From the NCBI RefSeq assembly GCF_024753205.1, contig NZ_JANUGZ010000001.1:372001-436000 (forward strand): a stretch of DNA of 64,000 nt, given 5' to 3'. The notes beneath the pieces were generated by a model, which made no database searches, was not told where the DNA came from, and was given only the letters and a program-made list of their open reading frames with translations. Positions 44,795 to 55,388 of the stretch are shown piece after piece; the stretch's first letter is position 1, and every line of letters begins with the position of its first letter. Both the position numbers and the translations under genes were made by a program. This DNA is from Massilia aurea. Lineage in GTDB: Bacteria > Pseudomonadota > Gammaproteobacteria > Burkholderiales > Burkholderiaceae_D.

Positions 44795-46030
44795 GTGGCA
44801 AAACAAATCATCATCGACCAGGTCTTCAAAGTTTTCGGCGACAAGCCGGAAGCCGCACTGGACCTGGTTCGCCAGGGCGCCAGCAAGCAGGACATCCTAG
44901 CCCAGACCGCCTGCACCATCGGCGTGTTTGACGCCAGCTTCACGATTGAAGCCGGCGAAATTTTCGTCATCATGGGATTGTCCGGGTCGGGAAAATCGAC
45001 CATGGTGCGCATGCTCAATCGCCTGATCGAGCCGACCGCTGGGCGCATCCTTATCGACGGCAATGACATCAACACCCTGCCCGACGCCCAGTTGCGCGCG
45101 CTGCGCCGCAAGGACATCAGCATGGTGTTCCAGTCGTTCGCGCTGCTGCCGCAACTGACCGTGCTCGACAACACAGCGTTTGGCATGGAGCTGGCCGGCA
45201 CGCCGAAGGCCGAGCGCCATGCGCTGGCCTTGCAGGCGCTGGACCAGGTGGGCCTGGCCGGGTATGGCGCCAGCTATCCGGACGAATTATCGGGCGGCAT
45301 GCAGCAACGCGTGGGCCTGGCCCGCGCGCTGGCATGCGATCCCGCCATCCTGCTGATGGACGAGGCGTTTTCGGCGCTCGATCCAATCATGCGTACCGAG
45401 ATGCAATCGGAGCTGCTGCGCCTGCAGCAGATCAAGCGCCGCACCATCGTCTTCATCTCGCACGATCTCGACGAAGCGATGCGCATCGGCGACCGGGTTG
45501 CCATCATGAAGGACGGGCATGTCGTGCAAGTGGGCACGCCCGAAGACATCCTGCGCCAGCCTGCCAACGACTACGTGCGCAACTTCGTGCGCGGCGTCGA
45601 TGCCGCGGCCGTGTTCAAGGCCGGCGATATCGCCCGTAAAAGCCAGATCGTGGTGGCGGAGTCGCCCGCGCGCGGTTCGCGCGCAGCACTGTCGATGCTG
45701 GAAGAACAGGATCGGGCCTACGCCTACGTCGTCGACCCGCAGCAAAAATTCCTGGGCGTGGTCTCGGCCGACTCCCTGCGCAGCGCGCTCGACGGCCACG
45801 TCGGCCCGCTGGGCCTGGCGCATGCCTACCTGCCCGACGTCACCACCATCGACGCCGATGAACCGGTCGCCGGCCTGTTTGGCCAGGTCGCGCAGATGCC
45901 GTATGGCGTGCCTGTGGTGACGAACGATGGCAAATACCGCGGGGCCATCAGCAAGACCACCCTGCTGAAGTTCCTTGACCGCGATACGCCGCCCATCGCC
46001 GCACCAAACAACCCGAAAGGACAAGCATGA
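44795..46030 (+). CDS. proV: Glycine betaine/proline ABC transporter ATPase (ProV-like)
   Basis: A 411-residue ATPase. Walker [10 protein letters not shown] at about residues 61-69, Q-loop [10 protein letters not shown], signature ELSGGMQQR, Walker [14 protein letters not shown] and switch ISHDLDEA are all present. The C-terminal 130 residues carry CBS-type repeats ([30 protein letters not shown]), the osmosensing/regulatory part of ProV and OpuA ATPases. The N-terminal [19 protein letters not shown] is also typical. GTG at 44795 has GGGAG nine bases upstream; the longer open frame is leader. Overlaps proW by four bases. Confidence 0.93.
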   Translation: MAKQIIIDQVFKVFGDKPEAALDLVRQGASKQDILAQTACTIGVFDASFTIEAGEIFVIMGLSGSGKSTMVRMLNRLIEPTAGRILIDGNDINTLPDAQLRALRRKDISMVFQSFALLPQLTVLDNTAFGMELAGTPKAERHALALQALDQVGLAGYGASYPDELSGGMQQRVGLARALACDPAILLMDEAFSALDPIMRTEMQSELLRLQQIKRRTIVFISHDLDEAMRIGDRVAIMKDGHVVQVGTPEDILRQPANDYVRNFVRGVDAAAVFKAGDIARKSQIVVAESPARGSRAALSMLEEQDRAYAYVVDPQQKFLGVVSADSLRSALDGHVGPLGLAHAYLPDVTTIDADEPVAGLFGQVAQMPYGVPVVTNDGKYRGAISKTTLLKFLDRDTPPIAAPNNPKGQA

Positions 46031-47085
46031 ATCCCGGCACCGCTATTGCGACCGCGACCCAACCGGTCGCCCCACAAGCTGAGCAGATCAATCCATGGCT
46101 GCCGACGCCGCCGCGCGATACCTCCTGGCTCGACGCCGCGCCGGCCGCCTCGCCCGATCAGGCCAGCGCTGGGCTGTCCGACCTGCTAAACGGCTCGCTG
46201 TCGCTTCAGTCCGGGATCAACGACGCGCTGGGCTGGGTGGTCGAGCACTTCCGTCCATTCTTCCAGATCGTGCGCGCGCCCATCGATGCCACGCTCGACG
46301 CCGTCAGCGCGTTGCTGCTGGCTGCGCCAGCGCTCGCGGTAATCGCCGTCATCGGCGTGCTGGCCTGGCAATTCACCACCCGGACGCTCGCCATTGGCAC
46401 CGTGGTGGCACTGCTGATCGTGTCGATGCTGGGCATCTGGTCCGACGCCATGATCACGCTGTCGCTGGTGCTGACGTCGCTCGCGTTCTGCATGGTGATC
46501 GGTCTGCCGCTGGGGATTTTCCTGGCCAGCAGCGACCGTGCCCAGAACCTCCTGCGTCCGCTGCTCGACGCCATGCAGACCACGCCGGCCTTTGTCTATC
46601 TGGTGCCGGTGGTGATGCTGTTTGGTATCGGTAACGCGCCGGGCGTGATCGTGACCATCATCTTTGCCCTGCCGCCGCTGGTGCGCCTGACCAATCTCGG
46701 CATTCGCCAGGTGCGGCCCGACCTGATCGAGGCAGCGCGCGCTTATGGCGCCTCGCCGTGGCAGTTGCTGACCCGCGTCCAGTTTCCGCTGGCGATGCCG
46801 TCGATCATGGCCGGCATCAACCAATCGCTGATGCTGTCGCTGTCGATGGTCGTGATCGCCTCGATGATCGCCGTCGGCGGTCTGGGCCAGATGGTCCTGC
46901 GCGGCATCGGCCGCCTGGACATGGGTCTGGCAACCGTGGGTGGCCTGGGCATCGTGCTGCTGGCAATCACGCTGGACCGCTTGACGCAATCGATGGGACA
47001 GCCACGCCGTGGCGTACGCCACTGGTACCAGACCGGCCCGGCCGGCCTCATCCTGCGCCTGACGCGCGGCAAGCCACAATCATAA
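46027..47085 (+). CDS. proW: Glycine betaine/proline ABC transporter permease (ProW-like)
   Basis: A 352-residue inner-membrane permease. A hydrophilic N-terminus of about 95 residues, as in ProW, is followed by six or seven helices. The permease coupling motif [30 protein letters not shown] is clear from [34 protein letters not shown] is a ProW hallmark. ATGA overlap with the ATPase gene and 12 bases to the binding-protein gene show a single operon. Substrate is a quaternary amine such as glycine betaine, proline betaine or choline; sequence alone does not separate them. Confidence 0.93.
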   Translation: MNPGTAIATATQPVAPQAEQINPWLPTPPRDTSWLDAAPAASPDQASAGLSDLLNGSLSLQSGINDALGWVVEHFRPFFQIVRAPIDATLDAVSALLLAAPALAVIAVIGVLAWQFTTRTLAIGTVVALLIVSMLGIWSDAMITLSLVLTSLAFCMVIGLPLGIFLASSDRAQNLLRPLLDAMQTTPAFVYLVPVVMLFGIGNAPGVIVTIIFALPPLVRLTNLGIRQVRPDLIEAARAYGASPWQLLTRVQFPLAMPSIMAGINQSLMLSLSMVVIASMIAVGGLGQMVLRGIGRLDMGLATVGGLGIVLLAITLDRLTQSMGQPRRGVRHWYQTGPAGLILRLTRGKPQS

Positions 47086-47097
47086 AAAGGACCACGA

Positions 47098-48147
47098 ATG
47101 CATCGCATGAAAAAATTTACGATCAAACACCAGTCACGACGCATGTTTCGCTGGATCGCCACCATCGCGCTTGGCGCACTGGCGCTGACTACCCACCTGG
47201 CCATGGCGCAAACGCCGGCAGACACCCTTCCCGGCAAGGGGATCAAGGTGCAAGCGCTGCAAAGCCCGGTTGCCGAAGAAACGTTCCAGACCATGCTGGT
47301 CGACCGTGCTCTGGCGGCGCTGGGCTACGCACCGCAACCCATCAAGGAAGTGGAATACCCCACGGCCCACATCGCCATTGCCAACGGCGACGCCACGTTC
47401 CTGGCGGTGCACTGGGATCCCTTGCACAAGGATTTCTATGACAACGCCGGCGGCGACGCCAAACTGCTGCGCATGGGCGAGTACGCGGGGCCGGCAGCAC
47501 AGGGCTACCTGATCGACAAGGCCACCGCCGACAAGTACGGCATCACCAATATCGGCCAACTGCGCGAGCCGCGCCTGGCCAAGCTGTTTGACAACGATGG
47601 CGATGGCAAGGCGGACATGGCCGGTTGCAATCCGGGCTGGGGCTGCGAAGCGATGATCGAGCAGCACATGGACGGCTTCAAGCTGCGCGGCACGGTAACG
47701 CATGTGCAGGGTAATTACTCCGCCCTGATCGCCGATACCATCGGCCGCTTCAAGCGCGGCTCTCCGATCCTGTATTACGCCTGGACGCCCTACTGGGTCA
47801 ATGGCGTCCTGATTCCGGGCAAGGATGTCGTGTGGCTGCAGGCGCCGAAGACGGCGTATCCGGGCAAGCCCGATACACGCCTGCCCGATGGCAGCGACTA
47901 CGGCTTTGCCATCAACACGACGCGCTTTGTCGTGAACCGTGCCTGGGCCGAGAAGAACCCGGCAGCCGTGAAGCTGTTTCAGGTGATGCGGCTGCCGATT
48001 GCCGATATCGACGCGCAGAATGCGCGCATGCGCAGCGGTGAAAATGCCCAGGCGGATATCGCGCGCCATGTGTCGGGGTGGATCAAGTTTCATCAGAAGG
48101 AATTTGATGGCTGGATTGCGCAGGCGCGGGCGGCAGCGGCGCCGTGA
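47098..48147 (+). CDS. proX: Glycine betaine/proline ABC transporter substrate-binding protein (ProX-like)
   Basis: A 349-residue periplasmic binding protein. The signal peptide ends near HLAMAQ (residue 38). The mature OpuAC-type domain has PGKGIKVQALQSPVAEE, FLAVHWDPLHKDFYDN, the GCNPGWGCEAMI block where two Cys can pair as in ProX, YYAWTPYWVNGVLIPGKDVVWL and VNRAWAEKNPAAVKLF. Tryptophans in HWDP, NPGWGC and YYAWTPYW are the sort that form the aromatic cage for trimethylammonium groups. AAAAGGA precedes the ATG at 47098. It is the last gene of the operon. Confidence 0.93.
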   Translation: MHRMKKFTIKHQSRRMFRWIATIALGALALTTHLAMAQTPADTLPGKGIKVQALQSPVAEETFQTMLVDRALAALGYAPQPIKEVEYPTAHIAIANGDATFLAVHWDPLHKDFYDNAGGDAKLLRMGEYAGPAAQGYLIDKATADKYGITNIGQLREPRLAKLFDNDGDGKADMAGCNPGWGCEAMIEQHMDGFKLRGTVTHVQGNYSALIADTIGRFKRGSPILYYAWTPYWVNGVLIPGKDVVWLQAPKTAYPGKPDTRLPDGSDYGFAINTTRFVVNRAWAEKNPAAVKLFQVMRLPIADIDAQNARMRSGENAQADIARHVSGWIKFHQKEFDGWIAQARAAAAP

Positions 48148-49167
48148 TCTTGCTGTAGTCGCGGCAGCGCCGTCAGGATGCAGTCATTGCGATCTGCCCG
48201 GCAGTGGCTACTAGGCCGTGTTTGAACCATCTGTAGAGACCCGTGGTCAAGACTAGGCTGGTGGCAATGTGGAGACAGGTTCACTGCAGTTCAGAGCTTG
48301 GCCATCATGGTTGCTGACGTGCAGCGGCTGCAACACCTACCGCACGACTGAGCGGCGAACGGGACATTTCAAACGTCGCGAGGCTCAGCCTCAATGCCCG
48401 GGCAACCTGCACGACCACCCAGTTCGCCGATGTTCCAAATGCTAGCGATGTGTCCGCCCTGACCCGGTTCGAGAGAGGTACCAACGACGCGATGCGCAGC
48501 ATGGATCGCGTGGTCACGCGGCCCGCACGTGTTGACAACGTAACGGGCCGAAGCCGACAGGCGGCGGGAGGCTATCCGAAGACCGGTTACCAAGTGTTCG
48601 CGACGTCGCGCGTGCTAGTGCTGTCCACGAAGGTTAATCTCTGGACAACTCATCCATTTCTGACGGCGCGCTGCACAGCGCCAGCGTCCTGCGATGTTGG
48701 TCATCGGCGGCTCCCCCTTCCCTGCAAGCTTGGTTGATCAGTTGACCTGTTACTGTAATCGTTGGCGCTCAAGTTTTCGGGTTTTTCGTTCACTTTTGTT
48801 GGTTAGTTACATTTATTCCCGATTTCCTGATTTACGGGGGCGGAAAGTTTCGAGGAGCACCGGGTTGTAGACGATAACTTCTCCAATTGCGGCCCGACAG
48901 AAAGCGCCATGTCACCACGGATCCCGGCCTCTCCTGTACCCGCCAAGGTAGCTTCAAGCATGTAAGACCAATGCGGCGTTTCACTTGTGTCGTGCCAGTC
49001 AGACGCACGACATCCAAATCGTTTGCGTTACCGCATACTCGCGACGCGTGTCGGCGCAATAATTTCCCTTCGTAAAAATCCAATCCGGACTTGCCCGCTG
49101 GGGTCATGCATGCCACGCCCATGCCGCCCTGCCCTGTTCTGGGAACGAATAACGGGAGCGCTTAAAG
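48148..49167. other. 1 kb region without a supportable gene
   Basis: Only short frames of 60-100 codons without family features or convincing ribosome sites are present on either strand. The 18-base sequence at 48797-48814 repeats one at 24484-24501. The composition suggests decayed or rearranged DNA at the edge of the type VI locus. No transposase could be recognised. Confidence 0.6.
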
Positions 49168-49629
49168 ATGGTGACGTACACCTCCAGTGTGTGGGACCGG
49201 CTGATCGCGCCAATCCCCGTATGCGCCGCCGAGCGGCGACCGCTTCAGTTAACGCTGGCGCAATACAAGCTTGCCATTGCGCGCGACCTTGAAGCCCTGC
49301 TCAACACCCGCGTTGCCATTTCCCCAGACGAGCTGGCAACATACCCTGCCTGCAGAGAATCCATCGTCAATTTCGGCCTGGCCGACTTCGCTCAGCTGTG
49401 CCTCACCAGTAGTACCGACCGCAAGAAAATTTGCGATCTGCTCACCGCGGCCATCGTGCGCAACGAACCGCGGCTGGCACAGGTACGGGCCCGGCTGGTC
49501 GAAGAATCCGGAAGGGTAAACCGACTCAGTTTCGCCATCTCCGGCCAGCTGCGCACGCTGGCCAATGACGACCGCGTGCAGTTCGACATCATGCTCGAAC
49601 CCTCGAGTCTGCAGTACGCCATTCGCTGA
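49168..49629 (+). CDS. tssE: Type VI secretion baseplate subunit TssE
   Basis: A 153-residue gp25-like protein, part of the T6SS baseplate wedge with TssF and TssG. It shows the family layout: a short N-terminal SVWDRL segment, LAIARDLEALLNTR followed by acidic PDELATYPACRESIVNFGLADF, and a C-terminal beta pair FAISGQLRTL...VQFDIML. The ATG at 49168 has GGGAG ten bases upstream. tssF follows after 15 bases. No sheath (tssBC), hcp or clpV gene lies before it, where they often sit. Confidence 0.9.
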   Translation: MVTYTSSVWDRLIAPIPVCAAERRPLQLTLAQYKLAIARDLEALLNTRVAISPDELATYPACRESIVNFGLADFAQLCLTSSTDRKKICDLLTAAIVRNEPRLAQVRARLVEESGRVNRLSFAISGQLRTLANDDRVQFDIMLEPSSLQYAIR

Positions 49630-49644
49630 TCCAAGGACTGCCAG

Positions 49645-51489
49645 ATGAAGAGACTCCTGAAAGCAATTCGCCTGTATTACGAGCGCGAACTCTCCACCAT
49701 GCAGTCCTTCAACGCCGAGTTCGCCGCCGAATTTCCTGCCCAGGCCGGTCAGCTTGGTATGGAAGGCGGGCAACGCAACGATCCCCATATCGAACGTTTT
49801 ATCCAGGCCACGGCATTGTCGAACGCTCGTATCGCCAAGCTGATCGATGACAATGATTACAAGGTGAGTGAGGCACTGCTGCAGCTCAATTACCCTCATT
49901 ACTTGCAACCTTTTCCATCCACCGCCATCGTGCGCGTCGATCCCAGCGCCGGTCTTGCGACCATGACGGCGCCAGGGCTGATTCCCCGTGGCGCCACGCT
50001 GGTGGCACGCTCGGCCGACGGACCCTCGTGCCGGCTGCGCACCGTGTTCGACGTGCACATCACCCCCCTGGTTGTGGCAAAGGTGGCCTTTCAGCCGTAC
50101 TTCAACTTGCCGCCGGCGATGCCGCGACCGGCCGCTGTCACCACGATGCTTTCCATCGACATCGAATCAAAAGCGGCCACCCTGAGCCTGGGGCTGGTGC
50201 AGTTGGACAGGCTACGCCTGTTCATCGATGCCGAACCGTCTCTGTGCGCGACCACACGCGACCTGCTGTTCATGCATGCCAAGGCGGCATACCTGGAGAT
50301 CGACGGCAATTGGCTGGCTCTGCGCACCGTGCCGCTCAAAGCGGTGGGATTCGATCCGCACGACGCAGTTCTTCCGCGCAGCAACTTGTCGCATCCCGCC
50401 TATCTGTTGCTGAGCGAGTACTTTGTCAATCCTGAGAAATTCAATTTTTTCGACATTGACTGGCAGGTGCTGGCGCCCCACCTGCCGGCCACATGCCGGC
50501 GCCTCACCCTGCACCTGGGGTTGGCTGGCGTAGCTGCCGATACGCACACTGGCCGCGCACTGAGCCAGCTCTCGAGCGAGAACTTCGTACCCGGCTGCAC
50601 GCCGGTGGTGAATCTGTTCAGGCACGCGGCCTGCCCGATTGAACTGACGCACATGACGCCTGATTATGCATTGCTCGCCGATGGCGCCTACGCCGACGTC
50701 TGCGACATTTATAGCGTCGACAAGGTGACCACAGTGCAGAAATCGCGCCACGGCCAGTCCATGACAGAATTCCGGCCGTATTACTCGCTGCGCCATGGCG
50801 AGGCTGGTGGGCGCCAGGGCCGCTACTACGTGGTGCGCCGCGACGAGCTGGCAGCGCTGCGCCACCCCGGTCACGCCACGCGCATCGCGCTTGTTGACCT
50901 GGACCTTGATCCACTGGATATGGCCGATGCCAGCGTATCGATAGAACTCACCTGCACCAACCGCGATTTGCCCAGTCGGCTCTGCTACGACACCGCGGGC
51001 GGCGACCTCAAGCTTGAGCAGGCGACTGATGGCTATCCGCTGCGTTTCCTGCGCCGGCCAACTCCCCAGTACCGCTTCAATGCGCAGGACCATTGGCGCC
51101 TGATTGCCCACCTGTCGCTCAGTCATTGCGCGCTCTCTGCCGACGGCCTGCATCTTCTTCAAGAAACGCTGACGCTGTACGACTTGCCACAGTCGTCGGT
51201 ATCACAACGGCAGATCGCCGGCATCGTTGCGCTGGAACAGCGTGAGACAAGCCTCTGGCTGCGCGACGACGGTCATAGCGCCCTGGTGCGGGGTCTTGCG
51301 GTGCGCGTTACGCTCGATGAGGACGCCTTCGCTGGCAGCAGCATCGACTTGTTCGTCTCGGTGCTCGACCATTTTTTTGGCCTCTACGTGCATTGCCAGA
51401 GCTTCACCCAGTTGACGGTTTTTTCGCATGCTAGCGGAAAGGAGCTGATCCGATGCCACCCACGCAACGGCGCGCGCAAGCTGGTCTGA
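49645..51489 (+). CDS. tssF: Type VI secretion baseplate subunit TssF
   Basis: A 614-residue baseplate wedge protein, the normal length for TssF (VasA). The diagnostic start LLKAIRLYYERELSTMQSFNAEFAAEFP is visible (key YYERELS), followed by AGQLGMEGGQRNDPHIERF and later LNYPHYLQPFPS. C-terminal landmarks are SLRHGEAGGRQGRYYVVRR, LDLDPLDMADASVSIELTCTNRDLP and LFVSVLDHFFGLYVHCQSFTQL. It overlaps tssG by 37 bases, so the two are translationally linked, matching their assembly as a TssF2-TssG complex. Confidence 0.95.
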   Translation: MKRLLKAIRLYYERELSTMQSFNAEFAAEFPAQAGQLGMEGGQRNDPHIERFIQATALSNARIAKLIDDNDYKVSEALLQLNYPHYLQPFPSTAIVRVDPSAGLATMTAPGLIPRGATLVARSADGPSCRLRTVFDVHITPLVVAKVAFQPYFNLPPAMPRPAAVTTMLSIDIESKAATLSLGLVQLDRLRLFIDAEPSLCATTRDLLFMHAKAAYLEIDGNWLALRTVPLKAVGFDPHDAVLPRSNLSHPAYLLLSEYFVNPEKFNFFDIDWQVLAPHLPATCRRLTLHLGLAGVAADTHTGRALSQLSSENFVPGCTPVVNLFRHAACPIELTHMTPDYALLADGAYADVCDIYSVDKVTTVQKSRHGQSMTEFRPYYSLRHGEAGGRQGRYYVVRRDELAALRHPGHATRIALVDLDLDPLDMADASVSIELTCTNRDLPSRLCYDTAGGDLKLEQATDGYPLRFLRRPTPQYRFNAQDHWRLIAHLSLSHCALSADGLHLLQETLTLYDLPQSSVSQRQIAGIVALEQRETSLWLRDDGHSALVRGLAVRVTLDEDAFAGSSIDLFVSVLDHFFGLYVHCQSFTQLTVFSHASGKELIRCHPRNGARKLV

Positions 51490-52526
51490 TCGACCGGTTG
51501 ATCACGCATCCATGCCGGTTTCATTTTTTCCAGGCCGTGCACCTGATCGAGCTATGGCTGCAGCGCGACGCTGCTTCGCACGGCAAAAAACTCGAGACGG
51601 TACTGCGTTGCAAAAACAGCGTCGCACTGGGCTTTCCGTCCAGTCAGATCGAGGCACTTGCCATTGACGCCGACGCCCCCGAGATTCCGGCGACACCAGA
51701 CGGTCCGGTTGCAGCGCCGGTGGGCCGCCTGCGCCACGTCCGCCTCACGCCCGCCTTCATGGGTTTTCTGGGCGTGCACGGCGTGCTGCCCTACGATTAC
51801 ACCGCCACGATCGCTGCGCAGGTTGCCTTTGAAAAAAACCACGCCGGCCGCGCTTTCTTTGATACCTTTTCGCACCGCATGATGGTCTTGTTCTACCGGG
51901 CCTGGGCCGCCTGCCACATTGAATCCGGCGCCGACGCCGACGGTCGCGACCGTTTTATGGAGGCGCAACTGGCCCTGGCAGGCAGGCCCCGGCGCCCAAA
52001 GACAGAGCGAGCAGGCAAGACCACCACCGTCATCCCCGCTGAAGTCCTGGCCCGCTATGCTGCGTTGATTCGTCATCGTCCCGTGCAGGGCGAAATGATC
52101 GCCGGCGTGCTCACCGACTTTTTTGGCGTGCCCTTTCGCACCGAGCCGCTGGTGGGTTGCTGGGTCGATGCTGGTCAAGACAATCGCACTGTCCTCGGTG
52201 TGCAAAACCATGTGCTCGGCTTTGGCAATATGCTCGGCCCCCGCTACTGGCGCCGCGACGCCCTGGTGCGCCTGTGGGTTGGCCCGCTCACGCGCCTCGA
52301 CTTTGACCGTTTTATTGCCGGAGGCGGCGCCGGCCCGGCGCTCAGGGAAATGCTGGCCCTGTTCGCCATGCCTGCCGTCGCATTTGAGGTGCGCCTCATT
52401 CTACGGGCCGCCGATGTCCGCCCGATCGCCCTCGACAACCGTGCCCGGCTGGGTCGAGCCTCGGTCATGCTCACCGCGCCGCGAACGAAAGACCATGCCG
52501 ACACCCGCTACCTGATCGCCTTTTAA
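51453..52526 (+). CDS. tssG: Type VI secretion baseplate subunit TssG
   Basis: A 357-residue TssG (VasB) protein. Family marks are RLITHPCRFHFFQAVHLIELW at the N-terminus, VALGFPSSQIEAL, HVRLTPAFMGFLGVHGVLPYDYT and FFDTFSHRMMVLFYRAWA, followed by a C-terminal segment with GNMLGPRYWRRDALVRLWVGPL. It begins inside the end of tssF and ends 11 bases before vgrG. In the machine it bridges TssF and TssK at the baseplate. TssK and the membrane-complex genes are not in the window. Confidence 0.94.
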   Translation: MPPTQRRAQAGLIDRLITHPCRFHFFQAVHLIELWLQRDAASHGKKLETVLRCKNSVALGFPSSQIEALAIDADAPEIPATPDGPVAAPVGRLRHVRLTPAFMGFLGVHGVLPYDYTATIAAQVAFEKNHAGRAFFDTFSHRMMVLFYRAWAACHIESGADADGRDRFMEAQLALAGRPRRPKTERAGKTTTVIPAEVLARYAALIRHRPVQGEMIAGVLTDFFGVPFRTEPLVGCWVDAGQDNRTVLGVQNHVLGFGNMLGPRYWRRDALVRLWVGPLTRLDFDRFIAGGGAGPALREMLALFAMPAVAFEVRLILRAADVRPIALDNRARLGRASVMLTAPRTKDHADTRYLIAF

Positions 52527-52537
52527 TTGCAGCCAGG

Positions 52538-55378
52538 ATGGAGATACCCGTGGACCATGACAACGATTTTGACGTTGCCGACGAACTCAACAAAATCCTC
52601 ACCGCCAGCAACCGCCCGCTGCGCATGCAGCTGGGTTTTCCTGACGGCGTGGCCAGCGACGTGCTGCTGCCGCAGCGGATCGAAGGGGTTGAGGCGATCT
52701 GCGACGGCATCGAGATGCGCATTGACTGCCTGGCGCTCGACGCGCACCTGCAACTTGACACCCTGATCGGGCTACCCGCGCAAGTGCAGATTGTGACTGA
52801 CCAGGGACAGCTGCGCAGCATTTGCGGCATCGTCGCCACAGCCAGTGCCGGCGAAAGCGATGGTGGCCTGGCCAGCTACCAACTACTGATGCGCGATGCG
52901 CTGGCCATCCTCGACCTCGATGTCGGCACCCGCGTGTTCCTCGACCAGACCGAGCTCGATGTCGTCAAAACCGTGCTCGGCGAGGCGCGCCGTGTCAATC
53001 CGGGCCTGGCCGCGATGTTCGACATCGAACTCGAAACGGCGCTGGCGCTGCGCGACTTTCCAGTGCGCCGCCAGATCGTGCAATACAACGAAGGCACGGG
53101 CGCTTTCGTGCGCCGCCTGCTCCGGCGCCGCGGTGTTTCGTGGTTTTTCCGTCCAGGTCGCGCCGGGGAAGCAAGCGAACCTGCGGCGGCCGACGGATCG
53201 GTCTTGGCGCCAGCGCACACCATGGTGCTGTTCCAGGACGCCAGGCGGCTCAAACCAAGTAGCGCCGGCACCATCCGCTTTCATCGCGACAGCGCCACCG
53301 AAGAGCGCGACTCGATCACCGCGTTCGGCGCAGTGCGCGCCTTGCGCCCGGGCCGGGTGAGCCGTCACAGCTGGGATTACGCCAATCCTCGCGGCACCGA
53401 CTTCATGCGCGCCAGCTTCGCCAGCGCCGACGATCAGGGCGTCAAGGGAAACAAGCTGGCAGCCACGCTGGACCACTATCTCACCGAGGCGCCGCACGTG
53501 CGCGACACCTACGAAGACCTCGAGTCGCTGGCCCGCCAGGCGCTGGAGCGCTCGAATTTCGAGGCCAGGTGCTTCCACGCCGAGGGCGGCGTGCGTGACT
53601 GCACCGCCGGCGAATATTTCATCCTGGCCGGCCACCCCGAGATCGACCGCCACCCGGACGCCGAGCGCGAGTTCATCGTGCTGTCCTCGCATATCACCGC
53701 GCAGAACAACCTGCCCAAGGAATACGATGCACGCGTCGCGCGCCTGTTTGCGCGCAACCGCTGGCACACCGATGCCGCCGACCTGCCCCTGGCGGCGCAG
53801 AACTGGTTCGATTCAAGCCAGTTCCGCTTCCAGTGCCGCCTCACCTGCGTGCGGCGCGACATCACCTTCGTGCCAGCCTGGGACGCGCGCGTCGATGTGC
53901 CGCAGGCGCAATTGCAAAGCGCCATCGTCGTCGGCGCCCCGGGAGAGGCCGTCCACTGCGACGCCCAGGGCCGCGTCAAGGTGCAGTTTACTGCGATGCG
54001 CGCAGCCGACCATGCGCACGCCGAGGGCGCCGGCGCCTCGGGCACTGACCGCGACTCGGCCTGGGTGCGCGTGGCCAGCAGCTGGGCCGGCACTGGCAGC
54101 GGCATGCATTTTGGCACCCTGACGCTGCCCCGCCCCGGCACCGAGGTGTTGATCGGTTTTCTGGGCGGCGACCCCGACAAGCCCATCATCATCGGTCAGC
54201 TCTACAACATGCTGGCCCGCCCGCCTTACCTTGGCGTCGGCGCCTTGCCCGGCAATAAATATTTGTCCGGCATCAGAAGCCTGGAAATCAAAGGGAGTCG
54301 GGGCAACCAGCTGCGGTTTGATGATACGACCGGGCAGATCAACGCGCAGATGGCGAGCGACCATGGCCGTAGTGAACTGAACCTCGGCTGGCTGACACAG
54401 CCACGCAGCGAGGGGCACGGCGCGCCGCGCGGCGAAGGCGCCGAACTGACCACCGACGCGCAACTGGCGCTACGCGCCGGCAAGGGCATGTTGCTGTCGG
54501 CCTGGTCGCGCCTGAACGACGGCGGCAAGCAGCTCGACCGTGCCGACTACCTGGCGCTGATGCAGGACTGCGTCGATCTGTTTCGCTCGCTGGGCCAGTT
54601 TGCGGCGCAAAACCAGGCGCTGCCCGTTGATGACAAGCCGCAAGGCGAGCTGCAGGAATCGATCAGGCAGTGGAATAACGGCAGCAACACGGCGCCGACA
54701 GGCACTGGCGGCGGCGCGGCGGCGATCGGCGTCACGGCGCCGGACGGCATCAGCTTTGCCAGCGCCAAAACCATCGTCAGTTACGCCGCCGTCAACATTG
54801 ACAGTGTCGCCCAGCGGCATATGCAAATGACTGCCGGGCAGCGCTATAGCATCAATGCCGGCAAGGGGATTTCGCTGTTTGCGCATCATGACGGCATCGC
54901 GGCCATCGCCCACCACGGCAAGCTACTGCTGCAAAGCCAGCATGACGACACAGAAGTCAATGCTGCGAAAAACTGCAAGGTGACGGCAACAGAAGGCAAA
55001 GTCACGATCATGGCACAGGAGATCGAATTCATTGTCGACAACGGTTCGTTCATCAAGCTCGGCAAGGACGGCCTGACGTTTGGAAGCAAGATGCCGCTCA
55101 AATTCCGCGGGCCCGACTTCGATTTCGACGGTCCCGCGACGATAGCAACGGCGTTCCCGTCGTTTGGCAACGGCGCTACCGACCTGAAATTTGTCGCCAA
55201 ATATTACCCACATCAAGATGGTGGTTTGCCGGCTGCCGACCTCACCCACAAGATTGCCACCACCGCAGGCGAAACCTTGGAAGAAACAACTGACATCGCG
55301 GGTAAAACCTCCTTGCTCATGAGCGACGCGATGCACACCGCCGACATCGACATCAGCGACCCACCGCCGAACCAATAG
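52538..55378 (+). CDS. vgrG: VgrG spike protein (TssI) with DUF2345 extension
   Basis: A 946-residue T6SS spike. The gp27/gp44-like body (about 1-450) includes QIVQYNEGTGAFVRRLLRRRGVSWFF and ITAQNNLPKEYDARVA. The gp5-like OB domain and beta-helix have WVRVASSWAGTGSGMHFGTLTLPRPGTEV and FLGGDPDKPIIIGQLYN. The extension (about 600-900) is the DUF2345 domain with ISFASAKTIVSY and KVTATEGKVTIMAQEIEFIVD. The last 60 residues are unique and may bind the cargo. It precedes a Tle3-like lipase by 10 bases, as in vgrG2b-type loci where the VgrG delivers that effector. ATG at 52538 is used. Confidence 0.95.
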   Translation: MEIPVDHDNDFDVADELNKILTASNRPLRMQLGFPDGVASDVLLPQRIEGVEAICDGIEMRIDCLALDAHLQLDTLIGLPAQVQIVTDQGQLRSICGIVATASAGESDGGLASYQLLMRDALAILDLDVGTRVFLDQTELDVVKTVLGEARRVNPGLAAMFDIELETALALRDFPVRRQIVQYNEGTGAFVRRLLRRRGVSWFFRPGRAGEASEPAAADGSVLAPAHTMVLFQDARRLKPSSAGTIRFHRDSATEERDSITAFGAVRALRPGRVSRHSWDYANPRGTDFMRASFASADDQGVKGNKLAATLDHYLTEAPHVRDTYEDLESLARQALERSNFEARCFHAEGGVRDCTAGEYFILAGHPEIDRHPDAEREFIVLSSHITAQNNLPKEYDARVARLFARNRWHTDAADLPLAAQNWFDSSQFRFQCRLTCVRRDITFVPAWDARVDVPQAQLQSAIVVGAPGEAVHCDAQGRVKVQFTAMRAADHAHAEGAGASGTDRDSAWVRVASSWAGTGSGMHFGTLTLPRPGTEVLIGFLGGDPDKPIIIGQLYNMLARPPYLGVGALPGNKYLSGIRSLEIKGSRGNQLRFDDTTGQINAQMASDHGRSELNLGWLTQPRSEGHGAPRGEGAELTTDAQLALRAGKGMLLSAWSRLNDGGKQLDRADYLALMQDCVDLFRSLGQFAAQNQALPVDDKPQGELQESIRQWNNGSNTAPTGTGGGAAAIGVTAPDGISFASAKTIVSYAAVNIDSVAQRHMQMTAGQRYSINAGKGISLFAHHDGIAAIAHHGKLLLQSQHDDTEVNAAKNCKVTATEGKVTIMAQEIEFIVDNGSFIKLGKDGLTFGSKMPLKFRGPDFDFDGPATIATAFPSFGNGATDLKFVAKYYPHQDGGLPAADLTHKIATTAGETLEETTDIAGKTSLLMSDAMHTADIDISDPPPNQ

Positions 55379-55388
55379 GAGAATCGAG

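Noticed and set aside
48450..48737. 95-codon open frame in the gap after proX
   Set aside because: No ribosome site, no recognisable motif, and overlapping frames of equal length on the other strand.
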